Position numbers and translations under genes: made by a program. A stretch of DNA of 64,000 bases from Candidatus Rhabdochlamydia oedothoracis (GTDB lineage: Bacteria > Chlamydiota > Chlamydiia > Chlamydiales > Rhabdochlamydiaceae): the NCBI RefSeq assembly GCF_019453995.1, contig NZ_CP075587.1, positions 1,488,001-1,552,000 on the forward strand. Direction: 5' to 3'. How positions within the stretch are numbered: the first letter of the stretch is position 1; each line of letters starts with the position of its first letter. The notes under the pieces were generated by a model that was not told where the DNA came from, ran no database searches, and saw only the letters and a list, made by a program, of their open reading frames with translations. Below, piece by piece: positions 36,996-45,937 of this stretch.

Positions 36996-38101
36996 TAGTG
37001 GTTCCGATTCAATCGTATAGAAAAATATTTTGTTTTGTGTTAAGCTATTGAGTATGAAAAAACTGATCCCTAGCCAGAGAGCTGACTTAGAACACAAGTT
37101 AAAGCATCCAAAAGACTATTCTGAACGGAATAGGCTTTGTGTAATTTTGGGCTATGATGAGGGTATCTCAACAAAAAATCTTGCTAAAACACTCCGGATA
37201 AGCCCTATCACTGTTCAGAAATACCTCAGAGAATATGATTCCGAAAATAAAACTGGAAGTAGCCCTCGAGGCGGTAGCAAATCAAAACTTTCACAAGACC
37301 AAAAAGAGTCTCTACTAAAACACCTACAGGAAAAGACCTATCTTAAAGTCAAAGGGATCATAGCTTATGTGCATGAGCAATATGGGATAAAATATTCCCG
37401 AAGTGGCATGACAGATTGGCTCATACAGCACGGATTTGTTTATAAACGTCCTAAAAAGATTCCTGGGAAATTAGATCCTGAAAAACAACGAATTTTCATA
37501 GAACAATATAGGGCTTTAAAGGAGACCTTAAACCCTGATGAAGAGATCTATTTCATAGATGCTGTGCATCCTGAACATCAGTCCCAAGCCGTATGTGGAT
37601 GGATCAAAAAAGGCGTTCAAAAGACTTTGCAGACATCCGGGAAACAATTGCGATTGCATTTTGCTGGAGCTCTTTGCCTGACAGGAATGAAGATTTTTAC
37701 AGAGGAATATAAGACAGTTGATGCCGATGCAATGCTCGATTTTTTCAAGAAGCTAGAAAAACAGACAGAGGCTCGAATTATTCATGTAATTTTGGATAAT
37801 GCAAGATCAAACAAAAATAAGAAACTAGAAGAGTTTCTGATGTCTTCTAGGATTAAAGTGCACTATCTCCCTCCTTATTCGCCGAATTTGAATCCTATTG
37901 AACGCTTGTGGAAGATCTTAAAGGAAAAGAAGGTATACAATCGATATTACGAAACGTCGGTGACTTTTTTTCAGGCAATTAGAGGATTCTTCTTAGAAGA
38001 GATACCGAAAATAACAGATATTTTGAAATGTAGGATAAACGACAAGTTTCAAGTCGTTGACTTAAATCCCATTAAGCTAGCCGTTTGAATCGGCACTAGT
38101 A
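36996..38101 (+). mobile_element. IS630-family insertion sequence, complete copy 2
   Basis: 1106 bp with TA on both sides (36994-36995, 38102-38103). It is nearly identical to the element at 1526-2631. The left TA is the one closing the MITE. Confidence 0.92.
37054..38088 (+). CDS. IS630-family transposase, intact copy 2
   Basis: 344 residues from ATG 37054. The three DDE positions are kept (Y-F-I-D-A-V, I-L-D-N-A-R, N-P-I-E-R-L-W). It differs from copy 1 by about eight substitutions, for example I-P-S-Q-R in place of T-P-S-Q-I near the start. The frame is open, so this copy may be active too. Confidence 0.92.
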   Translation: MKKLIPSQRADLEHKLKHPKDYSERNRLCVILGYDEGISTKNLAKTLRISPITVQKYLREYDSENKTGSSPRGGSKSKLSQDQKESLLKHLQEKTYLKVKGIIAYVHEQYGIKYSRSGMTDWLIQHGFVYKRPKKIPGKLDPEKQRIFIEQYRALKETLNPDEEIYFIDAVHPEHQSQAVCGWIKKGVQKTLQTSGKQLRLHFAGALCLTGMKIFTEEYKTVDADAMLDFFKKLEKQTEARIIHVILDNARSNKNKKLEEFLMSSRIKVHYLPPYSPNLNPIERLWKILKEKKVYNRYYETSVTFFQAIRGFFLEEIPKITDILKCRINDKFQVVDLNPIKLAV

Positions 38102-38157
38102 TATATGCTTATTGCAATATTTATTATTTAATTGTATAATATAGCATTAAATGAGGT

Positions 38158-39804
38158 ATGTTTATGATTATTAATAATATTAACAATAGTTCGGGTCCAT
38201 CTATAAATCAAAAAGAAACAAATAAGCAACAATCCTCTTTAGCTTACAAAACTTGTCTTTTTGTTTTAAAAACTTTATGCCTTGTAAAGATATTCAAATT
38301 TATTTTTTCTATAAAAATTATACCAGCAGGCTCAATTGGAAGCTTTAGCGGGTCTGCTTATTGCATTTATACAAAACAACTCTTCTCAAATTCTGCTTCT
38401 ACTATAGCTTCTTTGCTTAGGGGTAGAAAAACCATTTTTCTAGGTCTAGCCAAAGAGCTCATGCAATCTATTCGACAGCCAATTGCTCAAAATCAATTTA
38501 GTGCATGCAATGCAATTGCCTGTCAAAATACTATGGAATCTTTTGAATGGAAAAAAACACTTATTCAATCAGCTGATCATAACATTGTTTTATCTGGTAA
38601 TTATTGTGGAGGGAAAGCATTTGATGAACTCTTATCAATAGTAAAAGATCAATTAGAAAAGAAATCTCAATTAAAAGTAGTTATTCTATCTTCGGATAAA
38701 TTCATTGATCCATCTAATCGTGAAAAAATTAGTTATCTTATGGCTTCTTATTCCGATAGATTCCAATTAGTAGAGAGTCCTGATATATGGACGATTGGTG
38801 AAAAAGTAAAGCTTTCAACCAATCATTCTAAAATCCTGTCTATTGACTATGGTAAATATTTTATACTAGGAGGAAGCGGAATAGAGGATAAATATGCTTA
38901 TGATGATGGTCTAAATGATAAAGCAGCTTTTTTTACTCCGCATAAAACAGGATTGCTTCATAAAATTTTACCTCGCAGCTTTCGCGATCAAGATTTTGTC
39001 TTTTATGATGAAAAAGGATATGAAGGAGTTGGAGGTAGAGTTCATATAGAGGCAATTCAATTGGCTTATGCATGGATGCATTATAATAAGAGTCAAGAAC
39101 AGGGCAGCGTAACTGAAAAGATTCTTCTAGATCAAGCAATAAATCGATCCTCACCTATTGTTCATACAAGGATTGAGCAATTTCATCAAAATTTGAATAT
39201 GAATAAAGATGTAAACACAAAAGTCTTATTCACTGGACCAGAGAACACTAACAATGTTTTCGAACAAGAATTAATTATGCAATTTGATCGAGCAACTTCG
39301 CGCATTGTGATTGATCATATGTATTTTCACCCCTCTCAAGCAATATTCGATGCTTTGGTTAATGCAGCAAATCGCGGAATACCTGTTAATCTTATTACCA
39401 ATGGATATGACAAGAATAGTCCAATGGGTCATAAAGCTTTTGGTCCTCGTAACCGATTTAATTATATTGCATTTAAAAATGCAGTGCATAAAGAATATCA
39501 AGAACATATTAATATTTATGAATTCAAAGTACACAAAACCACTCTGCATAAAAAAGTGATTATCGTAGACGATACCATAATTGCAGGAAGCAGTAACTTT
39601 GGTTACAAAAGCTTAGGTCCAAATTCTGATCATGAAATCAATTTTATTGCAAAAAGCGCTTTATTTGCAGAACAAACTTTAGAAGCTATTAAAGTAGATT
39701 ATCAAGAAAATCACTCTAAACCAGTTTCCAAGGTAACAAGGCTGACCATCCCCGAGTTTGTACGTACCATTATTCACTCTTTATCCGCTTTTCTAGTTGG
39801 TTAA
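38158..39804 (+). CDS. phospholipase D-like protein with two HKD motifs
   Basis: This 548-residue protein of the PLD superfamily hydrolyses or transfers phosphodiester bonds, usually of phospholipids. Both catalytic motifs are complete: H-S-K-I-L-S-I-D at H223 and H-K-K-V-I-I-V-D at H464, the latter followed by G-S-S-N-F-G-Y. Residues ~30-80 are hydrophobic and could anchor it or carry it through secretion. Chlamydiae have expanded families of such proteins, some thought to act on host lipid; others are cardiolipin synthases. The low-GC N-terminus and its place between an IS630 and gnd suggest an accessory gene. Its last 4 bp overlap the convergent gnd. Confidence 0.82.
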   Translation: MFMIINNINNSSGPSINQKETNKQQSSLAYKTCLFVLKTLCLVKIFKFIFSIKIIPAGSIGSFSGSAYCIYTKQLFSNSASTIASLLRGRKTIFLGLAKELMQSIRQPIAQNQFSACNAIACQNTMESFEWKKTLIQSADHNIVLSGNYCGGKAFDELLSIVKDQLEKKSQLKVVILSSDKFIDPSNREKISYLMASYSDRFQLVESPDIWTIGEKVKLSTNHSKILSIDYGKYFILGGSGIEDKYAYDDGLNDKAAFFTPHKTGLLHKILPRSFRDQDFVFYDEKGYEGVGGRVHIEAIQLAYAWMHYNKSQEQGSVTEKILLDQAINRSSPIVHTRIEQFHQNLNMNKDVNTKVLFTGPENTNNVFEQELIMQFDRATSRIVIDHMYFHPSQAIFDALVNAANRGIPVNLITNGYDKNSPMGHKAFGPRNRFNYIAFKNAVHKEYQEHINIYEFKVHKTTLHKKVIIVDDTIIAGSSNFGYKSLGPNSDHEINFIAKSALFAEQTLEAIKVDYQENHSKPVSKVTRLTIPEFVRTIIHSLSAFLVG

Positions 39805-41234
39805 GAGCTTTCTTCTATTTTATTCCAATCAGTGTGAAAAAATTGCCCACGCGGTTTGTCAGTTCTCTCATAGGTATGTGCCCCAAAGAAGTCTCTTTGC
39901 GTCTGAATGAGATTAGCTGGAAGATATCCACTGCGATACCCATCAAAAAATGCAAGCGCTGAACTAAAACAAGGAATAGGAATTCCAGCTTGTACAGCGG
40001 TAATGATTACTTTACGCCAAGAAACCTCGGCATTGATAATTGCTTTTTTAAAAAAGGCATCAAAAAGCAAGCTTGGTAGATCTGCATTTATATCGTAAGC
40101 TTTTTTAATATCATTTAAAAATCCACTTCTAATAATACATCCAGCTCGCCAAATAAGTGCTATGGATCCGTAATTAAGATCCCATTTCATCTCTTTAGCA
40201 GCAGCTCGCATCAGCATAAAACCTTGCGTATAACTGATAATCTTAGAGGCATATAAGGCTTGTTTTATATCTAAAACTAACTGCTTTTTTGTACCGGTAT
40301 AAGAATTGGTAACTTGAGGAAAGAATTTCTGGGCCTGCAATCGCTCTTCTTTTAAAGAAGATAAGCATCTTGCATAAACAGCTTCTGTGATTAAGCTCAC
40401 AGGGACTCCTAAATCTAAAGCACTAACACCTGTCCATTTCCCCGTACCTTTTTGATTTGCTACATCTAGGATATGGTCTAATAGCAGGGTTCCATCTTGC
40501 TCTTTTTGCAAAAAGATTTTAGCTGTGATTTCAATTAAGAAGCTATTCAAGTAGCCTAGATTCCATTCTGCAAAAATATCATGTAGTTGCTTTGGATCAT
40601 TACTAACAAATGTCTTTAGCAAAAAATAAGCTTCTGCAATCAGTTGCATATCCCCATATTCAATCCCGTTATGCACCATTTTCACATAATGACCGGCTCC
40701 TCCTTCCCCAATCCATTCACAACAGGGAAGGCCATCTTCCTTTGCCTTTGCAGAAATATTCTGAAAAATTTGTTTAAGGATGGGCCATGCTTGCTTGTTA
40801 CCGCCTGGCATAATCGAAGGTCCAAACCTTGCCCCTTTTTCTCCTCCAGAAATTCCTGCTCCAATGAATAGAATTCCCTTCTTTTGCAAAAAATCGGTTC
40901 TTCTCTTTGTATCTGGATAGTGACTATTGCCTCCATCGATGATAATATCGCCCTGTTCTAGAAGAGGTAGACATTCATCGATTAGGTCGTCAACGGGACT
41001 ACCTGCTTTAACCATGAATAATAATTTACGCGGCTTTTTCAAACTAGAGATCAGCTCTTTTAAAGAATATGTTCCTATGATTTGGGTTTCTTGTTTAAGA
41101 CCTGATAAAAATTCTGTTACTTTTGTAGTGGTGCGATTAAATACAGCAATCCTATAGCTACGATCAATCATATTCAACACAAGATTTTGTCCCATGACAG
41201 CTAATCCTATTAACCCTAAATCAGCTTTAGCCAT
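39801..41234 (-). CDS. gnd: 6-phosphogluconate dehydrogenase (decarboxylating)
   Basis: Gnd oxidises 6-phosphogluconate to ribulose 5-phosphate, CO2 and NADPH. The 477-residue protein opens with L-G-L-I-G-L-A-V-M-G-Q-N-L (usual G-x-A-x-M-G). It has G-G-N-S-H-Y near residue 100, the signature G-I-S-G-G-E-K-G-A-R-F-G-P-S-I-M-P-G-G near 130, the catalytic K in H-Y-V-K-M-V-H-N-G-I-E-Y near 185, and R-A-G-C-I-I-R near 445. In Chlamydia it follows lepA (CT063-CT064), so the 9 kb between them here is inserted material. Confidence 0.95.
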   Translation of the reverse strand: MAKADLGLIGLAVMGQNLVLNMIDRSYRIAVFNRTTTKVTEFLSGLKQETQIIGTYSLKELISSLKKPRKLLFMVKAGSPVDDLIDECLPLLEQGDIIIDGGNSHYPDTKRRTDFLQKKGILFIGAGISGGEKGARFGPSIMPGGNKQAWPILKQIFQNISAKAKEDGLPCCEWIGEGGAGHYVKMVHNGIEYGDMQLIAEAYFLLKTFVSNDPKQLHDIFAEWNLGYLNSFLIEITAKIFLQKEQDGTLLLDHILDVANQKGTGKWTGVSALDLGVPVSLITEAVYARCLSSLKEERLQAQKFFPQVTNSYTGTKKQLVLDIKQALYASKIISYTQGFMLMRAAAKEMKWDLNYGSIALIWRAGCIIRSGFLNDIKKAYDINADLPSLLFDAFFKKAIINAEVSWRKVIITAVQAGIPIPCFSSALAFFDGYRSGYLPANLIQTQRDFFGAHTYERTDKPRGQFFHTDWNKIEESS

Positions 41235-41324
41235 TATTACTCCTTAAGAGTTCTCTATTCATGTAAGCTTTTTAGTATACAGAATGGATGACAATTATTC
41301 AATCTTCAGACAGACTACTCTTTT

Positions 41325-41397
41325 GTCCTCGTAGCTCAGGAGGATAGAGCGGCCGCCTCCTAAGCGGCAGGTCGTGCGTTCAAATCGCGCCGAGGAC
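41325..41397 (+). tRNA. tRNA-Arg (anticodon CCT)
   Basis: All arms fold: acceptor GTCCTCG/CGAGGAC, D-arm with AGCTCAGGAGGATAGAGC, anticodon stem GCCGC/GCGGC around C-T-C-C-T-A-A, and T-arm with GTTCAAATC. The anticodon CCT reads AGG. CCA is not encoded. Its 3' half is overlapped antisense by the amiA frame. Confidence 0.95.
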
Positions 41398-42052
41398 ATT
41401 TGTTCATCTTAAAATATTTATCTATCCCTTGCGCAACTCCCAAGGCGATTTGATCAAGATACGTCTTTTGTCTTATTTTCTGTCTTTCTTGAATGTTGGT
41501 AATAAAGCCCCCTTCAACAAGCACAGCTGGCATAGTGGTTTCTCGAATAACATGAAAATTACCTGCTTTAATCCCTCTTGAATTAGCCTCTGTTTGGTCA
41601 ATTAGTCTAGTTAAGACACAATTAGCAAGTTGTTGGGAAGCTCTATTACGAGGAAGGAGTTTTGACGAATAATAATAAACCTCTATTCCTTTTGCTTGTC
41701 TATTTTTCGAAGAGTTAAAGTGGATACTTACAAAAATATCTCCCTTAACCTGACTTGCAATTTCAACGCGCCGAACTAAAGGGATAAAAATATCCTTAGA
41801 ACGAGTCATTATTACACGATAACCCAATCCCTCTAAATGCCTTTTTGTCAGTAAAGCAGTAATGATATTCACTCTCTTCTCTAAAAAGTTGCCAAAGCTG
41901 GCCCCACTATCTTTTCCACCATGCCCAGCATCTAATATAACAAGGGGCTTCACACATCCTGCTACTGTTGCATGGGATTCGTCCGGTAAAAATAAAAAAG
42001 AAAAAATAAACCCTACGCAAATCTTCCAGCGTATAAACCTAAATCTCTTCAT
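41360..42052 (-). CDS. amiA: N-acetylmuramoyl-L-alanine amidase (AmiA type)
   Basis: This amidase removes the stem peptide from peptidoglycan during division. It has an N-terminal signal (helix with F-I-F-S-F-L-F-L-P, then S-H-A) and the Amidase_3 zinc motifs D-A-G-H-G-G, an E in L-E-K-R-V, S-I-H-F-N and V-E-G-G-F. I chose ATG 42052 because GGAGTTAT lies right before it and the signal peptide then starts cleanly; ATG 42088 would add 12 residues and overlap murE. The frame ends C-P-R-R-D-L-N-A-R-P-A-A inside the tRNA gene, so the natural stop was probably lost. Confidence 0.88.
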   Translation of the reverse strand: MKRFRFIRWKICVGFIFSFLFLPDESHATVAGCVKPLVILDAGHGGKDSGASFGNFLEKRVNIITALLTKRHLEGLGYRVIMTRSKDIFIPLVRRVEIASQVKGDIFVSIHFNSSKNRQAKGIEVYYYSSKLLPRNRASQQLANCVLTRLIDQTEANSRGIKAGNFHVIRETTMPAVLVEGGFITNIQERQKIRQKTYLDQIALGVAQGIDKYFKMNKCPRRDLNARPAA

Positions 42053-42065
42053 ATAACTCCTTATC

Positions 42066-43550
42066 TTAATTGAAAACTGCAGTTTCACACGCTAGCTTAG
42101 CAACTAAACGATCATCAAATACTACAGATTGTTGAGAAAAGACCTGACAGGTTTCATGTCCTTTCCCTGCAATTAATACAATATCTTTAGAAGAGCCTTT
42201 TTCTATTGCAGAAAAAATGGCTTCTTTCCGATTTAAAAACGTCAATATAGCATTGGGATTTTTACACCCTTTTAAAATATCATTTATAATTCCTTGAGGA
42301 TCTTCTTGTCTAGGATTGTCTGTAGTTACAATTACAACATCTGCTAATTTTTCTGCAATACTGCCCATTTTAGCTCTTTTTTGACGGTCTCGATTGCCCC
42401 CACATCCAAACACCACGATTAATTTAGCCTGCTTTATCTCTTTAAGAGCAGATAATACACATTCGAGAGCGTTTTCCGTATGGGCATAATCTACAAAAAT
42501 GTAAAGACCTCTTGAATTAGCTACTTTTTCTAAACGCCCTGGCACTTGATTAAATGATTTTAGGGCATATATAATTTTTTTCAAACAGTATCCGTGAGAC
42601 AAGCCAACTCCTACTGCAGCAAGAAGATTATACAGATTATGTTTACCAATTAAACGAGAGACCAGTTTTATCTTTTCTCCTTGGTAGTGAATGAAACATT
42701 CTATGCCCTCTGGAGTTAACTTTATTTGATGTGCATATAGGTCTGCTCTAGAATCCATACCGTAAGTGAGTAGATGCGCCCTGGTATTTTTCATAATTTC
42801 TTCTGCATAAACACTATCTAGGTTGATAACGGCTGTTTTTGGCCCTTTATGCGCTAAGGGATTGAGTTGTGAAAATAGTGTAAGCTTAGCTTGTAAATAG
42901 TTTTGTATAAACATGTGGTAATCTAGGTGATCCTGGTCAAGATTTGTAAACACAGCCACATCAAATTCAATCTCCTTTACCCGACCTTGATCTAAAGCAT
43001 GTGAAGACACCTCCATCACACAACTTTTACATTTAGCAAGAGTCATGTCATTAAAGAGTTTGAAATTAGTTAAGACATCAGGTGTAGTGTGGGTTGCAGG
43101 GAAATGGTGCTTTCCAATAATCCACTCGATAGAGCCGATCAATCCACATAAACTGCCGAGCTTATCCAAAATATGTTTAACAATACAAGCTGTTGTTGTC
43201 TTACCATTTGTACCTGTAATACCTACTAGAAATAGCCTTTCATCAGCAAGATGATAATACTCTTTTGCAAGTAGTGCCTCTATTGCATTCACATCAGGGT
43301 GGATGATTTGCACTACATCAGATAGAAAAGGATTATATAAATCGGTTAAAACAGCGGTAGCTCCAGCAGCTATTGCTTCTGAAATAAATTCTGCTCCATT
43401 AAGGGACAAACCTTTTTTAGCAATAAATAGATTACCAGGCGCTACTAATTTAGAGTTTGCACAAATTCCTGTAATCTCTAGGTCTTTTACACCTTTATAT
43501 GTTTTTATTTTTAGGCGCTTAAGAAGATTTTTTAATTTTATCCGTTCCAT
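42066..43550 (-). CDS. murE: UDP-MurNAc-tripeptide synthetase MurE
   Basis: MurE adds the third amino acid to the cytoplasmic peptidoglycan precursor. The 494-residue protein has the ATP loop G-I-T-G-T-N-G-K-T-T near residue 113, H-A-L-D-Q-G-R near 185, and D-Y-A-H-T-E-N-A-L near 355. It also has D-N-P-R near 408, the motif associated with meso-diaminopimelate as substrate. It overlaps the ftsI stop by 13 bp, so the cluster is one transcript. Chlamydiae make a small amount of peptidoglycan at the division plane, where this would act. Confidence 0.94.
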   Translation of the reverse strand: MERIKLKNLLKRLKIKTYKGVKDLEITGICANSKLVAPGNLFIAKKGLSLNGAEFISEAIAAGATAVLTDLYNPFLSDVVQIIHPDVNAIEALLAKEYYHLADERLFLVGITGTNGKTTTACIVKHILDKLGSLCGLIGSIEWIIGKHHFPATHTTPDVLTNFKLFNDMTLAKCKSCVMEVSSHALDQGRVKEIEFDVAVFTNLDQDHLDYHMFIQNYLQAKLTLFSQLNPLAHKGPKTAVINLDSVYAEEIMKNTRAHLLTYGMDSRADLYAHQIKLTPEGIECFIHYQGEKIKLVSRLIGKHNLYNLLAAVGVGLSHGYCLKKIIYALKSFNQVPGRLEKVANSRGLYIFVDYAHTENALECVLSALKEIKQAKLIVVFGCGGNRDRQKRAKMGSIAEKLADVVIVTTDNPRQEDPQGIINDILKGCKNPNAILTFLNRKEAIFSAIEKGSSKDIVLIAGKGHETCQVFSQQSVVFDDRLVAKLACETAVFN

Positions 43551-45562
43551 TTTTTATATAATTCCAGTAAAGTTCGACTCTCTTTTAGCCAATCCCCTTT
43601 TTCTTTATCATATCGAGGATCTTGAGGGGAATACCCATGGGGATCGTCTGGAGGTATACCAAGATATTCTAATGTGCGCAGTCCAATTTCTCTAAAAGCA
43701 GGAGCTGCACATCTACCTCCGTGCTGGTTTCTTCCTACTCCGGGAATATATTTGTATTCAGGCTCATCAATCACAACCAAAAGCACAAAGCGAGGAGAAG
43801 AAACAGGAGCAAATCCAATAAAAGAAGAAATATGATTCTTTTTGGAATACACCCCACTTACAATTTTTTCAGAAGTTGATGATTTTCCCACTTCGGTATA
43901 TCCATAAATATCCGCTTTAGCAGCGGAGCCTCCTGGTTTTGTCACATATTTTAGAGCTTTTAAAACATGTTCTATAATCTCTTGTTCTAATAACCTAGGG
44001 AACCCTTTTACTCTTTCCTGAGTTGTATTGTCAAAAAGAACTTCTTCTAAACCTTCTTTTTTTTTTCGAGTAATTTTACGTACTAAGGTAGGTTTTACAT
44101 CTTTTCCTCCATTAGCCAAAATAGCATATGCTCGTAGCATTTGTAGGCTATTCGCAGTAATATTATGACCAAAAGCCATGGAATAAGGTGTAGGAACAGA
44201 CCAGTATGTTTTTCCATTTTTCGATTTCTTTCCAGGTACAGGTAGAAACCCTGTACTCTCAGAAGGAAGTTCAATCCCCGTTTTTAGACCAAAGCCAAAA
44301 ATATCTTGTAGAGCATCCCTATACCACTTCTCTCCAAGCTCTGTAATGATCCTTTCCACTAAAATAGCCATATAAATATTTGAAGACTTTTGTAGTGCCA
44401 TATACATATTCAAATAAGAATGGGAGCGTACATCGCGAATAGGTTTTTTTTTGCGTCCAGGAAAGGTTTTTCCTATAATTTTGATTTTTTCCTCTGGCGC
44501 AAATAAAGCGGGTTTACCTTGTCTTTGCAGCTCCAAATTGGCTTTAAGAGCTAGTGCTACTGTTAATGGCTTCATCGTTGAACCAGGTTCAAAAGGATCT
44601 GTAATAGCTTTTACCTTTGTATGTTCTATCAGATTTTCATCATTAAAATACTTTTGACAATCTCGTGGATCAAACCACGGATACTGAGCTAAGGTCCAAA
44701 TTTCCCCCGTATGCGGTTCCATTAAAACAGCCCATCCACTCTTTGCATTAGCAAGTTTTACAGCCTTATAAATTTCTTCTTCTGCTAAAGCTTGCAAATG
44801 GTGGTTAATTGTTAAATGTATATCCGCTCCATTTTCTGGTTCTGCAATGACCTCTGCTGTCTCTAAAGAATGACGAGGGGAGCGTAAAATATAACGCTTT
44901 CCCTCTTTACCTTGTAAAATGGTGTTAAAAAATAACTCCATGCCACCAGTTGGTATGCTTTTCTGACTTTTTTGATCTTTTTCTTGTCTGACCGTATGTA
45001 AAACTTGGCCTAGTAATTTTCCAAAAGGATAAGAGCGTTGATAATCTTGAATAAAAAAGAGTGCATTTTGGGCAATTTTATGTGTTTTAGCAAAAGCAAA
45101 CCACCATTCTTGAAGTATATTTTTTTGTTTTTGACTCAGCCACATAGCAAGCTTTCGCGAACGAGTATTGAGATTCAAGTATGCCTGGAGCTTTTCAGCT
45201 TCTGCCTTATTTAAAAGACAAATATCAGCAATTTTATCTGTGATTTCTTTTCGATGAGAACTAGGAATGGATTTAGGATCAGCATACAAATGGAATTTTA
45301 AAATATCGATGACAAAAGTTTGAGGGTTCTCTGGATGTCCTTTTTTTAAAGCTGTATTAGAATAAAATACGCCTCTTTTACATGGCTCTGTAATCAGTAA
45401 TTGATGTTGAGTGCGGGCCATTTTTTCCCATTTTTTTCCCTCAATAATTTGCAGATGAAAAAATCGAAGAATAAGTATAGAAAATAAGAGAAAAAGTCCT
45501 CCAAAAACCCATACTAGGCGCTTATAAGCTACTAGCCAAGGCGAGGGATTGTTATCCAACAT
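43538..45562 (-). CDS. ftsI: division transpeptidase FtsI (PBP3)
   Basis: This class B penicillin-binding protein crosslinks septal peptidoglycan. The 674-residue protein has a membrane anchor at ~15-38, an N-terminal pedestal, and the transpeptidase domain from ~270. The nucleophile is S328 in G-S-T-M-K, and the second motif is S-S-N-I-Y-M near 395. The third motif, normally K-T-G or K-S-G, reads K-S-S-T-S at K560. The codons are clean, so this is a real change in the active-site strand rather than a reading error. The gene starts on the last base of ftsL. Confidence 0.92.
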   Translation of the reverse strand: MLDNNPSPWLVAYKRLVWVFGGLFLLFSILILRFFHLQIIEGKKWEKMARTQHQLLITEPCKRGVFYSNTALKKGHPENPQTFVIDILKFHLYADPKSIPSSHRKEITDKIADICLLNKAEAEKLQAYLNLNTRSRKLAMWLSQKQKNILQEWWFAFAKTHKIAQNALFFIQDYQRSYPFGKLLGQVLHTVRQEKDQKSQKSIPTGGMELFFNTILQGKEGKRYILRSPRHSLETAEVIAEPENGADIHLTINHHLQALAEEEIYKAVKLANAKSGWAVLMEPHTGEIWTLAQYPWFDPRDCQKYFNDENLIEHTKVKAITDPFEPGSTMKPLTVALALKANLELQRQGKPALFAPEEKIKIIGKTFPGRKKKPIRDVRSHSYLNMYMALQKSSNIYMAILVERIITELGEKWYRDALQDIFGFGLKTGIELPSESTGFLPVPGKKSKNGKTYWSVPTPYSMAFGHNITANSLQMLRAYAILANGGKDVKPTLVRKITRKKKEGLEEVLFDNTTQERVKGFPRLLEQEIIEHVLKALKYVTKPGGSAAKADIYGYTEVGKSSTSEKIVSGVYSKKNHISSFIGFAPVSSPRFVLLVVIDEPEYKYIPGVGRNQHGGRCAAPAFREIGLRTLEYLGIPPDDPHGYSPQDPRYDKEKGDWLKESRTLLELYKKWNG

Positions 45563-45924
45563 TATTGCTTAGCCCCAATCGCAAGATTCCATTTAAGAGT
45601 AGGAAGGCTCTTCTCTTTTTCTAGAGGAGATTTTGGCAAGATAACAGTTTCAGAAACGGTAAAGACTTCTTGCAGTGTTGGATATTTTAAATGACTAAAC
45701 TCGCTGCAGCGCGCTAACTGCATAAGATGTTCAGGGCTCTCAAAAAGATCAATTTCATATTTTAAGCGATTATTTTGTTCTTTTAGTTTATTGAGCTCAG
45801 ATGAGAGTATAGGAATTTCTAACCGCAGTCGCGTCACTGCATTTTGTGTATTTACATAAGAGCAAAGACAACATCCAAAAACCCCTATACAGCAAGCTAA
45901 TTGAATGAATGCTCTCTTTAACAT
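45562..45924 (-). CDS. FtsL-like division protein (CT271 position)
   Basis: This 120-residue protein has one membrane helix (residues ~5-26) followed by a coiled coil (~28-62, with L-S-S-E-L-N-K-L-K-E-Q-N-N-R-L). That is the FtsL/DivIC layout. Its place between rsmH and ftsI is the usual site of ftsL. Sequence identity in this family is very low, so the call rests on architecture and position. Its stop overlaps the ftsI start by 1 bp. Confidence 0.7.
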   Translation of the reverse strand: MLKRAFIQLACCIGVFGCCLCSYVNTQNAVTRLRLEIPILSSELNKLKEQNNRLKYEIDLFESPEHLMQLARCSEFSHLKYPTLQEVFTVSETVILPKSPLEKEKSLPTLKWNLAIGAKQ

Positions 45925-45937
45925 GATTACTTGATCC

